From contig OY783206.1 in NCBI GenBank assembly GCA_963678705.1, forward strand, positions 26,361,807 through 26,425,806: a DNA stretch of 64,000 bases, in the 5' to 3' direction. The notes beneath the pieces were generated by a model. It was given only the letters and a program-made list of their open reading frames with translations, made no database searches and was not told where the DNA came from. Both the position numbers and the translations under genes were made by a program. This document shows positions 25,301 to 40,300 of this stretch, piece after piece (within the stretch, counting starts at the first letter, position 1; the number at the start of each line of letters is the position of its first letter). This stretch comes from Panorpa germanica. Its lineage: Eukaryota; Arthropoda; Insecta; Mecoptera; Panorpidae.

Positions 25301-28300
25301 ATAAGTTTCTGCAGGAATCCCTATCGAGTTTTTTTTTTTCTTATTGATTTTTCAATTTTTTTCAATTTTTTACAGCTTTTCTTTATGTTTAAATAAATAT
25401 GAAGAAATGAGGCATTGACAGCAAATCTCCGCAGACGTCACAAAGTTTCTGCAGGTATCCCTATCGAGTTTTTTTTTTTATTATTGATTTTTCAATTTTT
25501 TACAGCACTTAAAAGTAAAAATACCGATTTTTTATGAAAAAAATCAGAAACCGTTAGAAATCAGAATACGTTAAAATAAAAAAAAAACTCAACAGCGTTA
25601 CCTCAACATTAACTTGATATGTTGTACATTAATATAAATAATTAAAAAAAAAAAAGTTGAACCCTTACCAGGGGGGTGGTAAGGTTCTTAAGTTTATTTA
25701 AGGCCCTTAAATTTATATTAAATTTAAAAACACTTTTAACAGAATATCTCTGTGTGTTTAACTTAATAAACAAAGCAACGTTTTACGCGCTGCTGTTGAC
25801 TCAATGTTTGTTATCAGTTGGATAAGATGGACTAATATTTACATTTTTACTTTCACTACGAGTGCACGCTGCATTACGCCACGCGTTGTTTGTACACTGG
25901 CAACACTATGACTTGCACAGGTCACACCATTTATAAGTAGGTTTATTTGTTTTATAACATTTAATAACAATGATTCAGTTTGATTCAAAATAAAAACATC
26001 ACTACGAAAATATTGCGATTTTCTATTGATTTAAAATGACCGCTCCTTTGAAAAAATCTTGAAACCTGTCAGATTTAAGTCATGAATATGCTATCTCTTT
26101 TACACTCTGTTGTATAAACGAGATAGCAACATATCAAACGTGATGTCACATGCAATTGGAATGTGTACAACGTTGAATCCCTTTAATAATTAAAGACACA
26201 AAATGACTTTTTAAATTATTAATATCTCTTAACATATAAGGAGTTATTAACAAATAATTGGACATTTGAGGTTCTAGTAACCCACTTTATCAATAGATAG
26301 TACACTTTTATAGAAATTAAGACATAGGATACAAGCCCATTCCATCAAATATTATATTGGTAGTTGTTTTTTATAAACGTCTCTGACGAGAACTGTCAAA
26401 ATATTTATTACTAACGACGCATACGCACCACCAAATAAATTAAAACACTTAGAAATGTGACAGCAAATGCCTATTCTGAATACCTAAGCATTGACTAAAA
26501 TATTAAATTACAACGTAAATTTAACATCAAAGTAGTGAGTGGGAATGAAGCTTTAGATTTTCGAAATGCGAATCATGAATTCAAGCAATTTAAATAGCTC
26601 AGGTATTTATACAACAAACAAGAGTAATTTTTCTGAAAAGTGAGGTTAAGTCAACAAAACTGACAGGTGACTGACAAACCGCTGGGTGCAAAGTACGTAC
26701 TGGACTACATTGTTGTTATCACACATCAATTGAACTGTTACCGATTGTTTGTTTAATTGTAACAATAGCCTGCGTTTAACTGTGAATAGATATATGTCAT
26801 CACAATCCATTGTATTGTTTCTGATATTATTGTAATTGTGAATTTACAAAACAAATAACTCATTTATTTGATTTATTTTTTTAATCTTGTTATCTTTTTC
26901 TTTCAATATTTTTTCTTAATCTTAATATTGCTTAAGCAGGTCAACTTTACACCAAAATACTAAGCAATCTTATCAACAATGATTTATTTTTTTAATTTAG
27001 AGTCTGGCGGGAATTTCATGTTTAATAATTAATTTAAAAAGGTCTAGATTACGCTTTAAGTCAGATTATAAAGGGACTCAGGGTAACAAGGAATAAATCT
27101 ACATGGGTGTCACAATATATAACATCCAACGATTTGCCATCTCCTTTATACAACACAAATACATACGAGTGAGAGTGAGATACCATTCACTACTAACAGC
27201 TGCGTCGTGTATTCCATCAGGTTTTGTATTATGATTGTTGTGAAAAAATAAAAAGTACAAATATTCGACCCGACCACGCGATTGTGAAATGATGGGCGAT
27301 TTTCTATCATTATCTGCCGGTTCTAATATAGCACTGTCATTCGCAAAGATTGTGCGTGCAAAATTTGATATCAATCGATGCTAAGGAAGTTTCAAATATC
27401 CAACAAACAAAACAGGAATCTTCTGAATAATGAGTTCTTGGTTTGCACCTTGGATCATGACGATTTATCAATGTGTGAAATATTTGTATGAAATGTTTAA
27501 TTACAGTGGACAATGTTTGTGATAACACTTAACCGACTGAACAACAATACCACTGATAACTCGATGAGAACATCATGTACTGATAAAGTGTTATCTTACA
27601 CGAAGACTGATAAATCAAAGTAAAAATAAAGATATGTCTGCAAGAAACGTGAAGCAAACCGGAAACAGTAAGCGGGCTGTCCGCAAAGTTGCTTAAGCGG
27701 CTGTCTGGAAAATTGTGTCATACATTCTGTGAATAACTACGTTCTTATGAGTGGAAAAGGGAGAAAAGCAGGAATGGGATGAAGAGTTACAAAAAAATGT
27801 AATTGGACGAAAATCAGCCTCGACACGACAATTATATACACGACTATTAGCAAATTTGCATAAATAATTGTAATTTCGGATCATAGGTGTGCCTGCTATT
27901 TTGATTATCCTTCTTCCTAAATCTACATATTAGATTTTCTAGTCCTTTACACTCTCAACCTTACCAACAATGACTTACTTACTCATACATAAATAATCAC
28001 ACTACCAAACATCCTTAACAAAGCACCTATATAACGTTTACTAGAGTTTACCCCCGTCGCAAGCGACGACGGTCTTTTGTATGTGACTTGAATTTAATTT
28101 CAAATTATAATTTCATTTTCAAATTGAAATATTTAACTCGTTCCATATGTATATTACGTATAACAACAAATAATTTTTCATATAAACTGACTAAGAAAAT
28201 ATATTTTTTCAAATTTGTTCATTATTTGTCCATCTTTTTTTCGATTTGTAAATTAAGTACCAAAGTTAACCCATATATCAAATTTCAAGTTTCTAGCCCA

Positions 28301-31300
28301 ATTTTTACCCTCGTCAAAAACCGCCCCAAGTAAAATTTTTGAATTTCGAAATTTTTTTTCTTAATAACATATTTTATTATTATGTATTCCAAAATTTGAG
28401 TTTCCTACCGCGCTACCTAATTTTCTCAACACCCCCTTTTCCAATTTTTTAATTTCTAATTTTCAAAAAATGTTAGAATTGAATACCGTAATACACATGC
28501 AAAATTTCAACTGTCTATCTTTTATGAATTAAAAGTTATAGAACTAATAGTAAAGAAATTTTTTTTAGTTTTTCCAAAATTATGAGGTTCCAGGAAATTC
28601 AGGGTAAAATTTGAGTATGCCCAAAGTCTTAGAATTAGAAAATTTTCAAAAAAATGCGTGGAGCCGTTTTCGAGCCATCATACGAATCGCGTAAACATAT
28701 AAACAAATAAATATATAAATATACACTTGGAACATTATAATATAGGATCCTTCTTCCAAATACAAATAAATTCAAACCTTTCATTGGCGATAACACTACC
28801 TGCCCATACTTAAGTTATCCCAAACCAACAAACAACATTGCATTAAACTTCATTTAACTTTCCAAAATCACCAGCTTCTATCACAATTCTCACAAAGCCT
28901 TGTACACTGATAGAAGGATTTTTTTGTATATAACAAGATTTGTTAATATTTAATAAATAATTTATTAGAGGATAGGTCCTTAACAAATATTTATTAACAG
29001 TTAATAAATCATTTATTAGCAGCTATTTTTTTGTCCTAACCAAATATTTATTACTATTTAACAAACGATTTATTAATATATAAAAAATGATTAAGTCGTA
29101 TGTCGTATATTACCCTGATGCGCACGCACACACGAGTATTCTGTTATGTATATATATACATATTTATTTACAACTACGCGTTAAGTATAGCCATCTACCA
29201 ACACCGACCACCAACAAAATATTTTTTAACTATTAACAAATCTTATTTGGTGGAAATAAATATTTTTTTCAATATATTAAAGCTTCTTAATAGTTACAAA
29301 AATTTTGTTCTCATAAAAAATAGATTTAGTTAATACTAACGAATATTGTTAATAGTATAAAAATATTTTTCCCACCCAAAAAAATATCTGAAAAAGATTT
29401 TAATAAATTGATTTATTAAATACAAACAAATCCTTCTATCAGTGTAGTAAACAAATATTTGAATCTGTATTATGCTTATTAAACACATTTCATAATTGAA
29501 AAGAAAACTACATTAGTGGTGTTTGAGAACAGCATGCTAAAACATGTTTCTGTTACCTTTGACATTTAGTCAGCTTGAAGTAACAATTGTAATGTGATCC
29601 ATAAATGAATTTATTTAAAACTGCACTACATATTGATAAAGTTGCCTATGATGAAAACTTCAAATAACAAATTCTTTTTGATCAATTCGTAATATTATAA
29701 AAGACACCATTGAAATAGTCTTCTTTTTCCCTAATTTAAAGTGACGTCATTGCTTCCTCACCTTCTTCCCCATTCCCATCTACTATTACTACTATACAAG
29801 AGAAGTGCAAAGAAGATGAGAATTAAACGTCAATGAAAAATAAATATTACTTATTATATTTTATTCAGTTCGTGACGTCATCAACTATTAGGATAACAAC
29901 AGGAATATTACGCAGTAAAACAAAATTCAAAATTTAAATAGATGTATTTCCGTCAATTTTTGAATATTTAATAAAGTAAATACGCATATTTACGTTTGAT
30001 AACGAACATTTCAATACAAAATTTTAAAAAACGACCGCAAGAAATGAGTTCGCTACACAATTGTCTGAAGAACTTCTTAAACTAAAAACAATTTATAAAA
30101 AGAAACTTACCTTACTACAATATTAATCCAATAAATGTGTTGTGAAGTCACATTATCACTAAAATAACACTTTTTTCACTTATTATTTGCACTTGTAGAA
30201 TTCTAACCTTACTTTTTCGTTAAATCTAAGTCAACTCAAGTCAATATACTCTTCATAGTCCGTATGAGTATTCTAATCATTTTGAAATCACTGTTCGCAA
30301 ATCTTATTGTCTTATCTATTGCGAATTATTTTTTAAATTATTTGTTAAACTCTGGTGTTATGATAACCGCAGATAGATTGATACTGTTAGTTGACACTTT
30401 TCAGTTTGTTTTCAGCGAAATTAATCCTTTTGTTTTTCTGACATACTCGTAGTTATTAAGGTTCATTGAGGTTCGGTGTGGTGTGGTACCAATAAAATGA
30501 GAACATAAAATAGTTCATAAAATACTCGTATTTTATTTTTGTTGGTTAAAAATCCTAAAATTCTATCGATAATGAAATAGAGATAACAATGATATTAATA
30601 CTTTATCTGGTGCAGATAAGGGGGAGATACGGGGGACATTGTTGCGATTAAGCGTTAGATATCGTGACATTACGTGTCTCTCTATTATGAATGTTTTAAA
30701 ATTAATTGAAATTGTGATTTAAAGCTATAGTTGTAGATAGTCCTTTGGCGGCCATTTTGTAATGGCAAAGGTGATTGTTACATGTTAAGTACAGGATGGT
30801 ATTAAGGGGTTATACGCAGTCAGCATTTTTAATGTACATGTATTTAAATACGTACACACAAAATTTCTTGTCAATCCGACAAATATTCTCGAAGTGACAA
30901 GAAGAAGATCGGACCGTAGTCATAATGATGTTGGCAGCAGGAAACATGATTATTTGCCATTACCACAGGATGTTGCTAAAGCTGTGAATGATTTCAGCAA
31001 TGACAAATTATTAGAAAGATGTGTCCGTCCATTTCACGTTGCTCCAAAATTATGGAAATGGCACACGCCTGTTAAATTCGCGTATGTTAATTCACGTCAC
31101 GTTCAACTAAGAACCCAATCGGATTTTTAGAAGATACCGAAGCAGCAGATTGTTTATTGCGTGGTTATGGAATAGAAAAAATGATTGTAAAGTATTTTTG
31201 GAAATTTAAACGCTTTTTTCTCAAAACTGTTTTTTTAATCAGGAAGCAAAATATCTCAGAAACGGCTAAACTGATCAGTCTCAAACTTTTACAAAAGCTC

Positions 31301-34300
31301 TTATAAATATTATATATTATTATATATATTATATTAGCTGTCCCGGCCACGCGTTGCTGTGACTAACGTTTTTGTCATATTACATTACATAGCGCCATCT
31401 ATTGAATATTTACTCAATCTAGTCAACAGAATATTTACTCAATCTATTTATCAACGTCGCCATCTTTTAAAATCAGATAATTAATAATAAATCATAATAA
31501 TTAATCATAAATTGAGATGTAAGCTATCCTATCTTTCAAGTTGGATCAAACTGCACCCGGTGTACAAATTTGATTAAAATCGGTTAAGTAGTTTAGGAGT
31601 CCATCGCGAACACACAACGTGACACGTAATTTATATATATTAAGAAGAAGATTATATATATTTTTTAGCAATTGATCGAGGTATTTTTCTTACCAATAAA
31701 TGTTATTCATTTAAATATACATTCCTAAGAATGTTCTTAATTTTAATAAAATTAAGAACCGGTTATTAATTTTTTTTAAAAATACATTTTGATCTGAATT
31801 TGTTAAATACTTCTTCAAAATTGGGGTATGTGTTATGAAATTGTTATTTTTTTTTTTCCTATGCCGAATTCCTGAGTCCTGTGAGCAATGATCGTGATCG
31901 AACAGATACGATTCATATGACTGAAACATTTTACAAATAATTTTTTATACAATATTTCTGAACTATTCCTGAATTTTATTATTAACTATTATTATAGTTC
32001 AAAAATACTCTTTTCTATACTCAAAAGTAATTCGTAAAATGTTTCACTCATATAAATCACATCTGCGCATAAATCGCACTCGTAGTTTCCCTTATCGTTA
32101 TCTGATAATTTCAATGAGTAAACACTTACGTGCTGTCTGATCAAGATGGATTCGAGTGCTCTTCGGTTGAGGAGGCTGCGTCAATAGATGCATCATGATG
32201 CATCCGCCAAGGACACTATAGCATCTAAGATTAATATCGTAGTTATTCGGTTCAACTCGAAGCATATCGTGTCCATGCTCGTACTGCGCGTCTGCAGAAT
32301 AAATGAAAATGAGTTACAAATACGATGGTGAAATTACATTGGCGTTATTTGTAATACGAATATTGTGTACACACCTTCATCTATTTCTATGATCTGGCTA
32401 CAAGTCTTCTCTGGTAGAGCTATGTAGTTATGAACTTTGTCTCTGTAACAATATTTGAACGTTTCATAAATTAGGTTGATATGGTTCTATAAAGAAAACC
32501 GACATGGACTTAAAATCTGTTAACATGTAAACTGCGTAGGCATTGACAAAAATGAATATCTCTCTTTCCTTTCTTTTCTATCTTTTTAGGTGCTATTTTC
32601 CGTGAACTTTATTTTAAATAATACGAGTATTATAATTTTCTTGGAACAGATTAACGCCCTCCGCACACGAGTCGACTGGTTGCAAACTAGTTTTTAACAA
32701 TAGCATAATAGGGGATTTTATTGTATTTAAATACTTTTGAATAGTATTTGTGCACATCTCTGCTCATGATGTCTCACCATCAAAAGCAAACAACCAAGCA
32801 TGAACTGCGATATAGAAACACAGTCGCCTAAAAGGTGCTCAAAACCAGTTTGAAATCAGTTTTCTTTCATTCGTGTGGTGTGTTTTATCTCAGTCGTATA
32901 CATGTGCGTTCTCTCACTAACAACACAGTTGCAATCTCATTCGGTTCGAGCAGATTCGGGGCTCGAGTCGACCCATGTGCATTTCATTTCAAATTTTAAT
33001 TCCATTTTTAAATTGAAATATTTAACTCGTTCTATATTAAAATATTTTTCATATAAACTGACTATAAATAAAAAACAAAATTTTTTCATCAAAATATAAT
33101 TTTTTTTAAATTTTCAAAATTTATGTATTATTCAATCAATTTTTTTTCAAAATATGGCAATTTTTTTTTCGATTTGTAAATTAGGTACTAAAGTTAGCCT
33201 ATATATAAAATTTCAACTTTCTAGCACCATTTTCACCCTCGGACAAAACCGCTCCTGTGCCCCTAAATAATTTTTTTTTTTTATAATAAAATACTAAATT
33301 ATTTCCGTAAGATAGTCCGCCCTATGTAACTTACGGATTAATTCCTGCTTTGACGGCTTGCTGCACGTACTGGCTCTTCCTCAGAATGCATTTGTTCTCC
33401 CACTCGTCTGCCGCGTACTGGACAATATCTGAAAATTAGGAAACATCGAAATTCAGTGTTACTGTGACGTAATTTACGGATGATCCCGAAAGATTTATCT
33501 CCTGCAATTTTAAGGACAATAATAAAACTTAAGTTTTTTTTGAAAGTATTATAGAGGGTCCTTTAACAAGAGCGATCACATTAAATCAACAAGAAAACGC
33601 AATATTTCCATGAAAAGTGGTGATATTCTTATTTCAGTCTAAAGTACAATCAATATCTGTCAAATGTCACCGCAACGACGGTTATGTGTAATTTAAAACC
33701 ACAGCTCTTGTTGAAGAACCCCATCTCTTGTTAACCATATATCAATGTGTTACCTTGGTTAAGGTAGTCCAGAAGTGGAGGTACCTGCGACGTCTGAGCG
33801 TAATCTGATTTGTGGTCGTACCTGGAAATAAACATTCAAAATGTTGAGTAATGAGTGACAGTGTAGTTCAGGAGTCTGTGTGTAGTGACGGTGTAAGCAC
33901 GACGTCGTCTCTGTAACATATGTTACTACTTTTGTCCTTTCGAGATCAAATATTATGATATTTTATTAGTAGAGGGGGTACATTTATCGTACAAGGCGGC
34001 ACACCAAATGAAATATCTACATATATATTTACTGTATATGATATCCTAGAGTATAATTTATTATATAATATAATAATAATTTTAGTGACGGACGTCACTG
34101 GACATACTTACTTCAACCAAAGTACTCTGAAAGCAGTGCCGTAGATGTTGTAGGTGTTGGGTAGCATCATGTGGAATCCGATTTCCTTAAAGCTGACTTT
34201 GATAGGTTTCCTGAAAAATTGGAAAATGAACGACCTGTTAATACCAAGCAAGAACAAAAATTATTAGACGCAAATGTAAAAACCTGAAATCTAGATTACA

Positions 34301-37300
34301 ATATTAAATAAATCAGTAAATTAAATATCAAAACAGTGAGTGGGAATGAGACTTAATACACTAACTTTTATTTTACTTAAACGATTGTGGCAAAAGTTAA
34401 ATGAATGTTCAGGCTATATTTTAAAACTAGTATGGATGGGTGGTTCGCCGAATAAACGTGCACGCTCACTAGACCTCGAATAATTGTCAAACTGCATGAT
34501 TCATTACCATACCGCACCGTTCGGTTGTTGTTCGGATCTTGTAACATGGATAGATACCATAATTAAAATCAACCATTCCTGGTAATAAAGAAGAAGAAGA
34601 AGAAGAAGACGTACTTCTCTTTTTCGTTCATTTGTTTCTTCGGAATTGGCACCTCTATCCACACTAGAACTCCAATCTTAAACCAATCCGCAGATTGAAC
34701 AAAGCGTGCCTTCTTCAGCTTGTAGCGAACAAATCTGAAAAGATAACGACAAAATAACTTAAGATGAAAATGAAATCTCGTTGTGTATAAAAATTCAGCC
34801 TGAATATGTTTGTGTTCGCAAAACTCGAAAATTAGTCCATCGATTGACTAGAAATGTTGACCGAACTAACTTTTAAGGTTAGCTTACACATTGAGGTTGA
34901 CACAAGGTTAAATGTTACACGGAAGCAAGCTGCCAACAAGCTTGCACAACATGTTGTTTTACTATTGCTGCAAGCTTGACAAAATGAACCTTACAACTTT
35001 AGTAATACTTTGGAATATAAGCTCTTCATTCGTTAAATTACTGTAATATTTCACTCTTGCAGCAACCTTGCGTTTAGTTTAAAACTGAGTCTTGCATATT
35101 ATGCTATAATAACGCTATGAGTATCCACAAATTACAACCTTGCATTTCAATACAATTTTCTACCTGCAGGGTATTCTTTTCATAAGACTAGATAGAGTTC
35201 TATACTTACTTGGACTGTTCATCCTCGATATGTCGGAGTAGTTGGTATGTGACAAAGTCCATGGTGTCGTGTAGCTGCTTGCGAAGGTTGTTTTTGATCT
35301 CCATCAGGTGCGGCAACTGATCAACCGGAAATTGCATTGGCCGTTTTATAACTTCTTCAATCTCTGTTAATATCTGCAGGAAATACTTATTTATTTATTT
35401 ATTTTATTCGGTTTGATTTTTTTCGTACAATAAAATAGAAAGAGTGATGCCGCACAATTTTTATTCTTTACAAACTTTATCAAGGAAACTAATTGAATCT
35501 CTATATTTTATATAGCCATTACTCATATTTATAGATTATAAATTAAGTATTGCAAATGTATATATTGTTTTAAGTGCTAATAGCTACCGAAAATTGGTGC
35601 ATGCTATGCAGACACCTTGACATCCTTTAATAATATTACTTATTGTTGTTATCACCTTGATCATTTCAGAGACTTTAACGACCATTTTGTTGACGTCATA
35701 GGTATGTTCTTTTATTTGCCAGATGTGCAGATATGTATTCAAATCCGATAATATCCTGGGGCTTGGTAGTCCTTCGCAGTGCAAAAAAATGTCCCACTAC
35801 AAAGAAAAATAAGCAGCAGTTAGGTCAAACTCTTGTATCGCTACAAACACATGAAACAAACATAAATATTGGTAAGTCTTTGATGGTCCGACAACGGAAG
35901 TACAATTCTCAACGTATTCAATGAGACAGGTGTCATTAAGGGGGTTAAGGTTTCAATTTCAGGTTCATTTATATTAATGTACAACATATTAAGTTTATTG
36001 TGTGTATTGTTTGAAGTCGATTGGAGTAAAACTGTCGGAGATATAGAATTTTGTTTAAGCCTTACTCTGAAACTTTTAAATGCGTTTTCTTCACACTTAG
36101 ATTTTTCAGAGTCGGTGTCCTCTCTAGCTCAAAATCTACTGCACCGATTCTTTTGAAATTTTGCACAACCTTTCTTTACATAAATGCCGAGGTAACGCTG
36201 TCGAATTTTTTTTTAATTTTAACGTATTTTAAAATAATAAGATTCTGATTTTTTTCATGAAAAATTGCGGTAAAGAATTGAAAAATCATTTGAAAAAGAA
36301 CTCGACAGTGTTACCTGCGGAAACTTATTCATTTTGATTTTTTATTTCAAATAATCCAGTGATGAGTTTTTTTGTGACGTCAGCTTCGCTCTCAATGCCT
36401 CATTTCTTGATATTTATTTATGAAAATTTCATTAAATGTTATTTTATTTAAAATATTATGTTAACATAATAATTATATAATAACTGTGTCGTCAAAAAAC
36501 ATTACCAAAAATATGCTATTTTTTGTATCGTTTGCAAAATTTTTAACTTCTAAAATTTTTAATTTTAAATAAAAGCATTATCGCCATCCTAATTTTGGAC
36601 AACTCTTAACAATTATTAATTATTTAAAATATATTTTTTATTAAAAATCGAAGTTGTTTGCTTACCTCATGCTCATCAATTTTTGAGACCTCAACTTTTC
36701 GGCTCTTTCTTCGCAATTCTGTCAAGAAAAATATTTTTTGTTTTATATACCTAAACACAAGATATATTTCTTAAACACAGCGGAGTGGGGTTATCATCTC
36801 ACCTTGGATCCTAGCCTTGGACTCCTGCAGCGCGGAAGCTCTGATGGCCTGCTCCAGAATCTCACGCGCTGATTTTTCAATGAGCGCTTTTTTCGCCTGC
36901 TCCACACGAACTTTCTCATCGTGCGCCAGTTTTTTTCTGTAATATTTATTGTAAAATATATTATAAGCTAAAGTAAAGAGTTCTAAGAGAAAAAGAGAGA
37001 GAGTGAGAAATGTTAAATGTGTTCGTAAATTTATTTAATACGTTATAATTCTAAAAGCATTAAATTCTTAAAAAGTTCTTCTTAAGATTCTAATAAAAAA
37101 ATATTCTTAAGAAGTTCTATGATTATGCTAATGCGCCAAAGGACACAAATAAGGCACAAAACTTTATATACTGGGATCAACCGTTTCTAGAACTTTGTTA
37201 TTTTAGATAAACTAGTTACATTAAGCCGCTTATGTCAGAAAAAATTTAAAATTATTCTGAAATGATTATGACGAATGTTTTTGAAAGAAATCACCTTCTG

Positions 37301-40300
37301 AATTTGCACGAAAATTAGTTTTGCGATTAAATTAGTTTCATTGATAAAATCAATAAGGTTTTCTGCTTTCAAATATCCTCCTATATATCCTTACATTATT
37401 CAAATATTGGTTGTAGTTCTCTTTTGAACAAGAAGGTATGTGTGAGATTGGTATCGTGAGTTAACATTTACTATTTCCAGGCTTCTGTCCGACTGGTAAC
37501 TCTTGTTTGCAAATTGATGGCTTCACGTCCCTTTATTTATTATCACTTTCTTTGTTCCATTCTTCATTCCATAAACAATTTATTACATTTGTAAATGTGT
37601 TCATTAAGTCTGAATATGTTATAATTGCTTCTTCTGGAATGCGCCGTGAATGAATCGCTTCTTTAGAATAATTATCAAATTGTTCGTTTCGTGAAATACC
37701 GGTGTGTGATTTTTTAATTTTGTTAGTTTTGAAGGAAGAATTATTTTTAGTTCTTTTAGTTATTTAAGTTCTCACGGAATTGTTGGATTTTTTTTTAATT
37801 TATTTATTTAATGGCGGCCTATTTCCGATGCTAAATCCTATCACTATTGTTGTGAAATCCTATCACTATTGTATATATGTGAACTACACTACTACCTAAT
37901 AAGTTTATGATATTTGTCAGCTCTTACATCATCAGTTAAACTTTGACAATAACCAAACGCAGATACCGTAGCTGTAGTCTGAAGATGGAAATTGAAAAAA
38001 CAGTTGTCTGGCATCAATCATAAAAGCTCTCTGTCACTGTGATGCCTTTTACAAATGTGTTTTTTTTACGTAATAATAAGAAAAAACTTTCAAAAAATTC
38101 TTAGTATACATGAATAGGAGGGGAGAGCTCGCAGCACAAATTGTGACTGCGGACCCACAAATGAATGCTCTGGTCACACTTAATTGTGAAGAGAATTAAA
38201 AATAATTTTATTTAAATACAATATCATTATCTACCCAATTTTTTCTATTATTTCGACCTATTTACGATTATGTGTGTAAATAATCAATTGAACTTGATAA
38301 CAACCGAACCAAGAAAATATAACTCCGGTTTGGAGATCGGGTCCGTATCGTCCGCACAATTTTTTATTTATGCATTTTGTGGACATTTTGCATATTTTTT
38401 TCTTAAAATATCACATATTACAATCATAACAAGGTCATAATCGCAGAATGTATGACACAATTTTCCAGACAGTCGCTTAAGCAACTCTGCGGACAGCCCG
38501 TTTACTGTTTCCGGTTTGCTTCACGTTTCTTGCAGACATATCTTTATTTTTACTTTGATTTATCAGTCTTCGTGCAAGATAACACTTTATCAGTACATGA
38601 TGTTCTCATCGAGTTATCAGTGGTATTGTTGTTCAGTCGGTTAAGTGTTATCACAAACATTGTCCACTGTAATTAAACATTTCAGAGAAATATTTCACAC
38701 ATTGATAAATCGTCATGATTCAAGGTGCAAACCAAGAACTCATTATTCAGAAGATTCCTGTTTTGTTTGTTGGATATTTGAAGCTTCATTAACATCGATT
38801 GATATCAAATTTTGCACGCACAATCTTTGCGAACGATAGTAGTGATGGCAAAATCTAACAGAATGTAGATTTCCGACTTTATGTTCGATTTTAATAGTTT
38901 CGACTTTAAAAAAAGTCGACTTTTCGATTTGTTAATAGACTTTAAAAGATTTTTATGAATTATTATTTTCCATGTAATGTTCGATAAGATTTTAACGATT
39001 AAAGATTAATTAAATTGAATGTAGTTTAATTATGTATATTGTAACGAATGAACACCCTGTGTACATCCATCTGAGTACAGACCTAATGTTTTTAAAGTAA
39101 AGTTGATGATATCAACTGGCAATACTACCAGATAAACTACCTGGCAATACCGGAGACCAGAGATAATTGCATAAGTTGCACCTTTTTTTAAAAACAGTTT
39201 AGCATAGAAATATCTAAATCTAAGCCTAAACTAAAGAACACTTTAGATTTAGTTTAGGGCCCAATAGGTAAGGACCTGTTTTTCTTCATCAGTTCACCTC
39301 TCTGAAGACTAACGCACTTAGTTTCTGCACGGTACTGACTAATTATAAACCACCACGCTTAAAGTATATAAGCTAGTGGTCTATTTTCTAATAAATGAAA
39401 ATAACTTTAAATATAAGAGAATAATTGTATTTCCAATATTCAACTAATTAATATTCTGAACAGTTATAATAAGCTATAGTCACTATTACATTCTACCTGT
39501 AACTCAATAAGAACGTCTTATGGAGGGAGTGAGCAATAGGAGATAGTTAAATCAACTTACCTTAAATCCTCAACGTCTTTCTTAAGCTGTTCAGCAGCCG
39601 CCTTATCAGCCTTCTTCTTTTCGTCGCCTTCGAGCTGTAACACAAGATAACATATTACTTTATCTGGCCTAATATAGTTAAAACAAAATTCTATTTAGAC
39701 AATTTAGAAAATATTAGTGGCGAAAAATTTGGCATTGTTTTGGCATTTGAAATTACTATACTAATATATACACATATAGATTCTATCCCACACACACACG
39801 CACATAAAATAATAATGATATATTGACATATTGCATATCCCAAAGAGTGCCTACACCAGCAACTTTAAAGTGGAGAGAAGATGTGCTTATATTCTATTTA
39901 GAATACAAATTTATAGGCGAATCCACTTTGCCCACTTTATGTTAGGGCACTTATTACAGATATTTATGTTACCATGAATCACCGAAATCTCCGGTGAATG
40001 TCAAGATTCACATAGTCACTTAGTGTATGTCCGAATTATTTGATAATATCCTTATTTTCCACTTACACCGACAAATGTCAGCATTCATCACGCACTGATG
40101 TTGAATGTTAAGTAAAAATATTTTCTTCTAAAATTACGATTTTCCAGAAAATTCAGTGGAAAATCTGAGAACGCCAAAAGTCTTAGAATTTTTTTCTCTA
40201 CGAAATAGACAATTTTCAAGAAAATTCGCGGAGCTATTTTCGAACTGCCATACAAAATAACCAAGTATTCGGTCTATCTACAACGTTTTTGGTATGTGTT

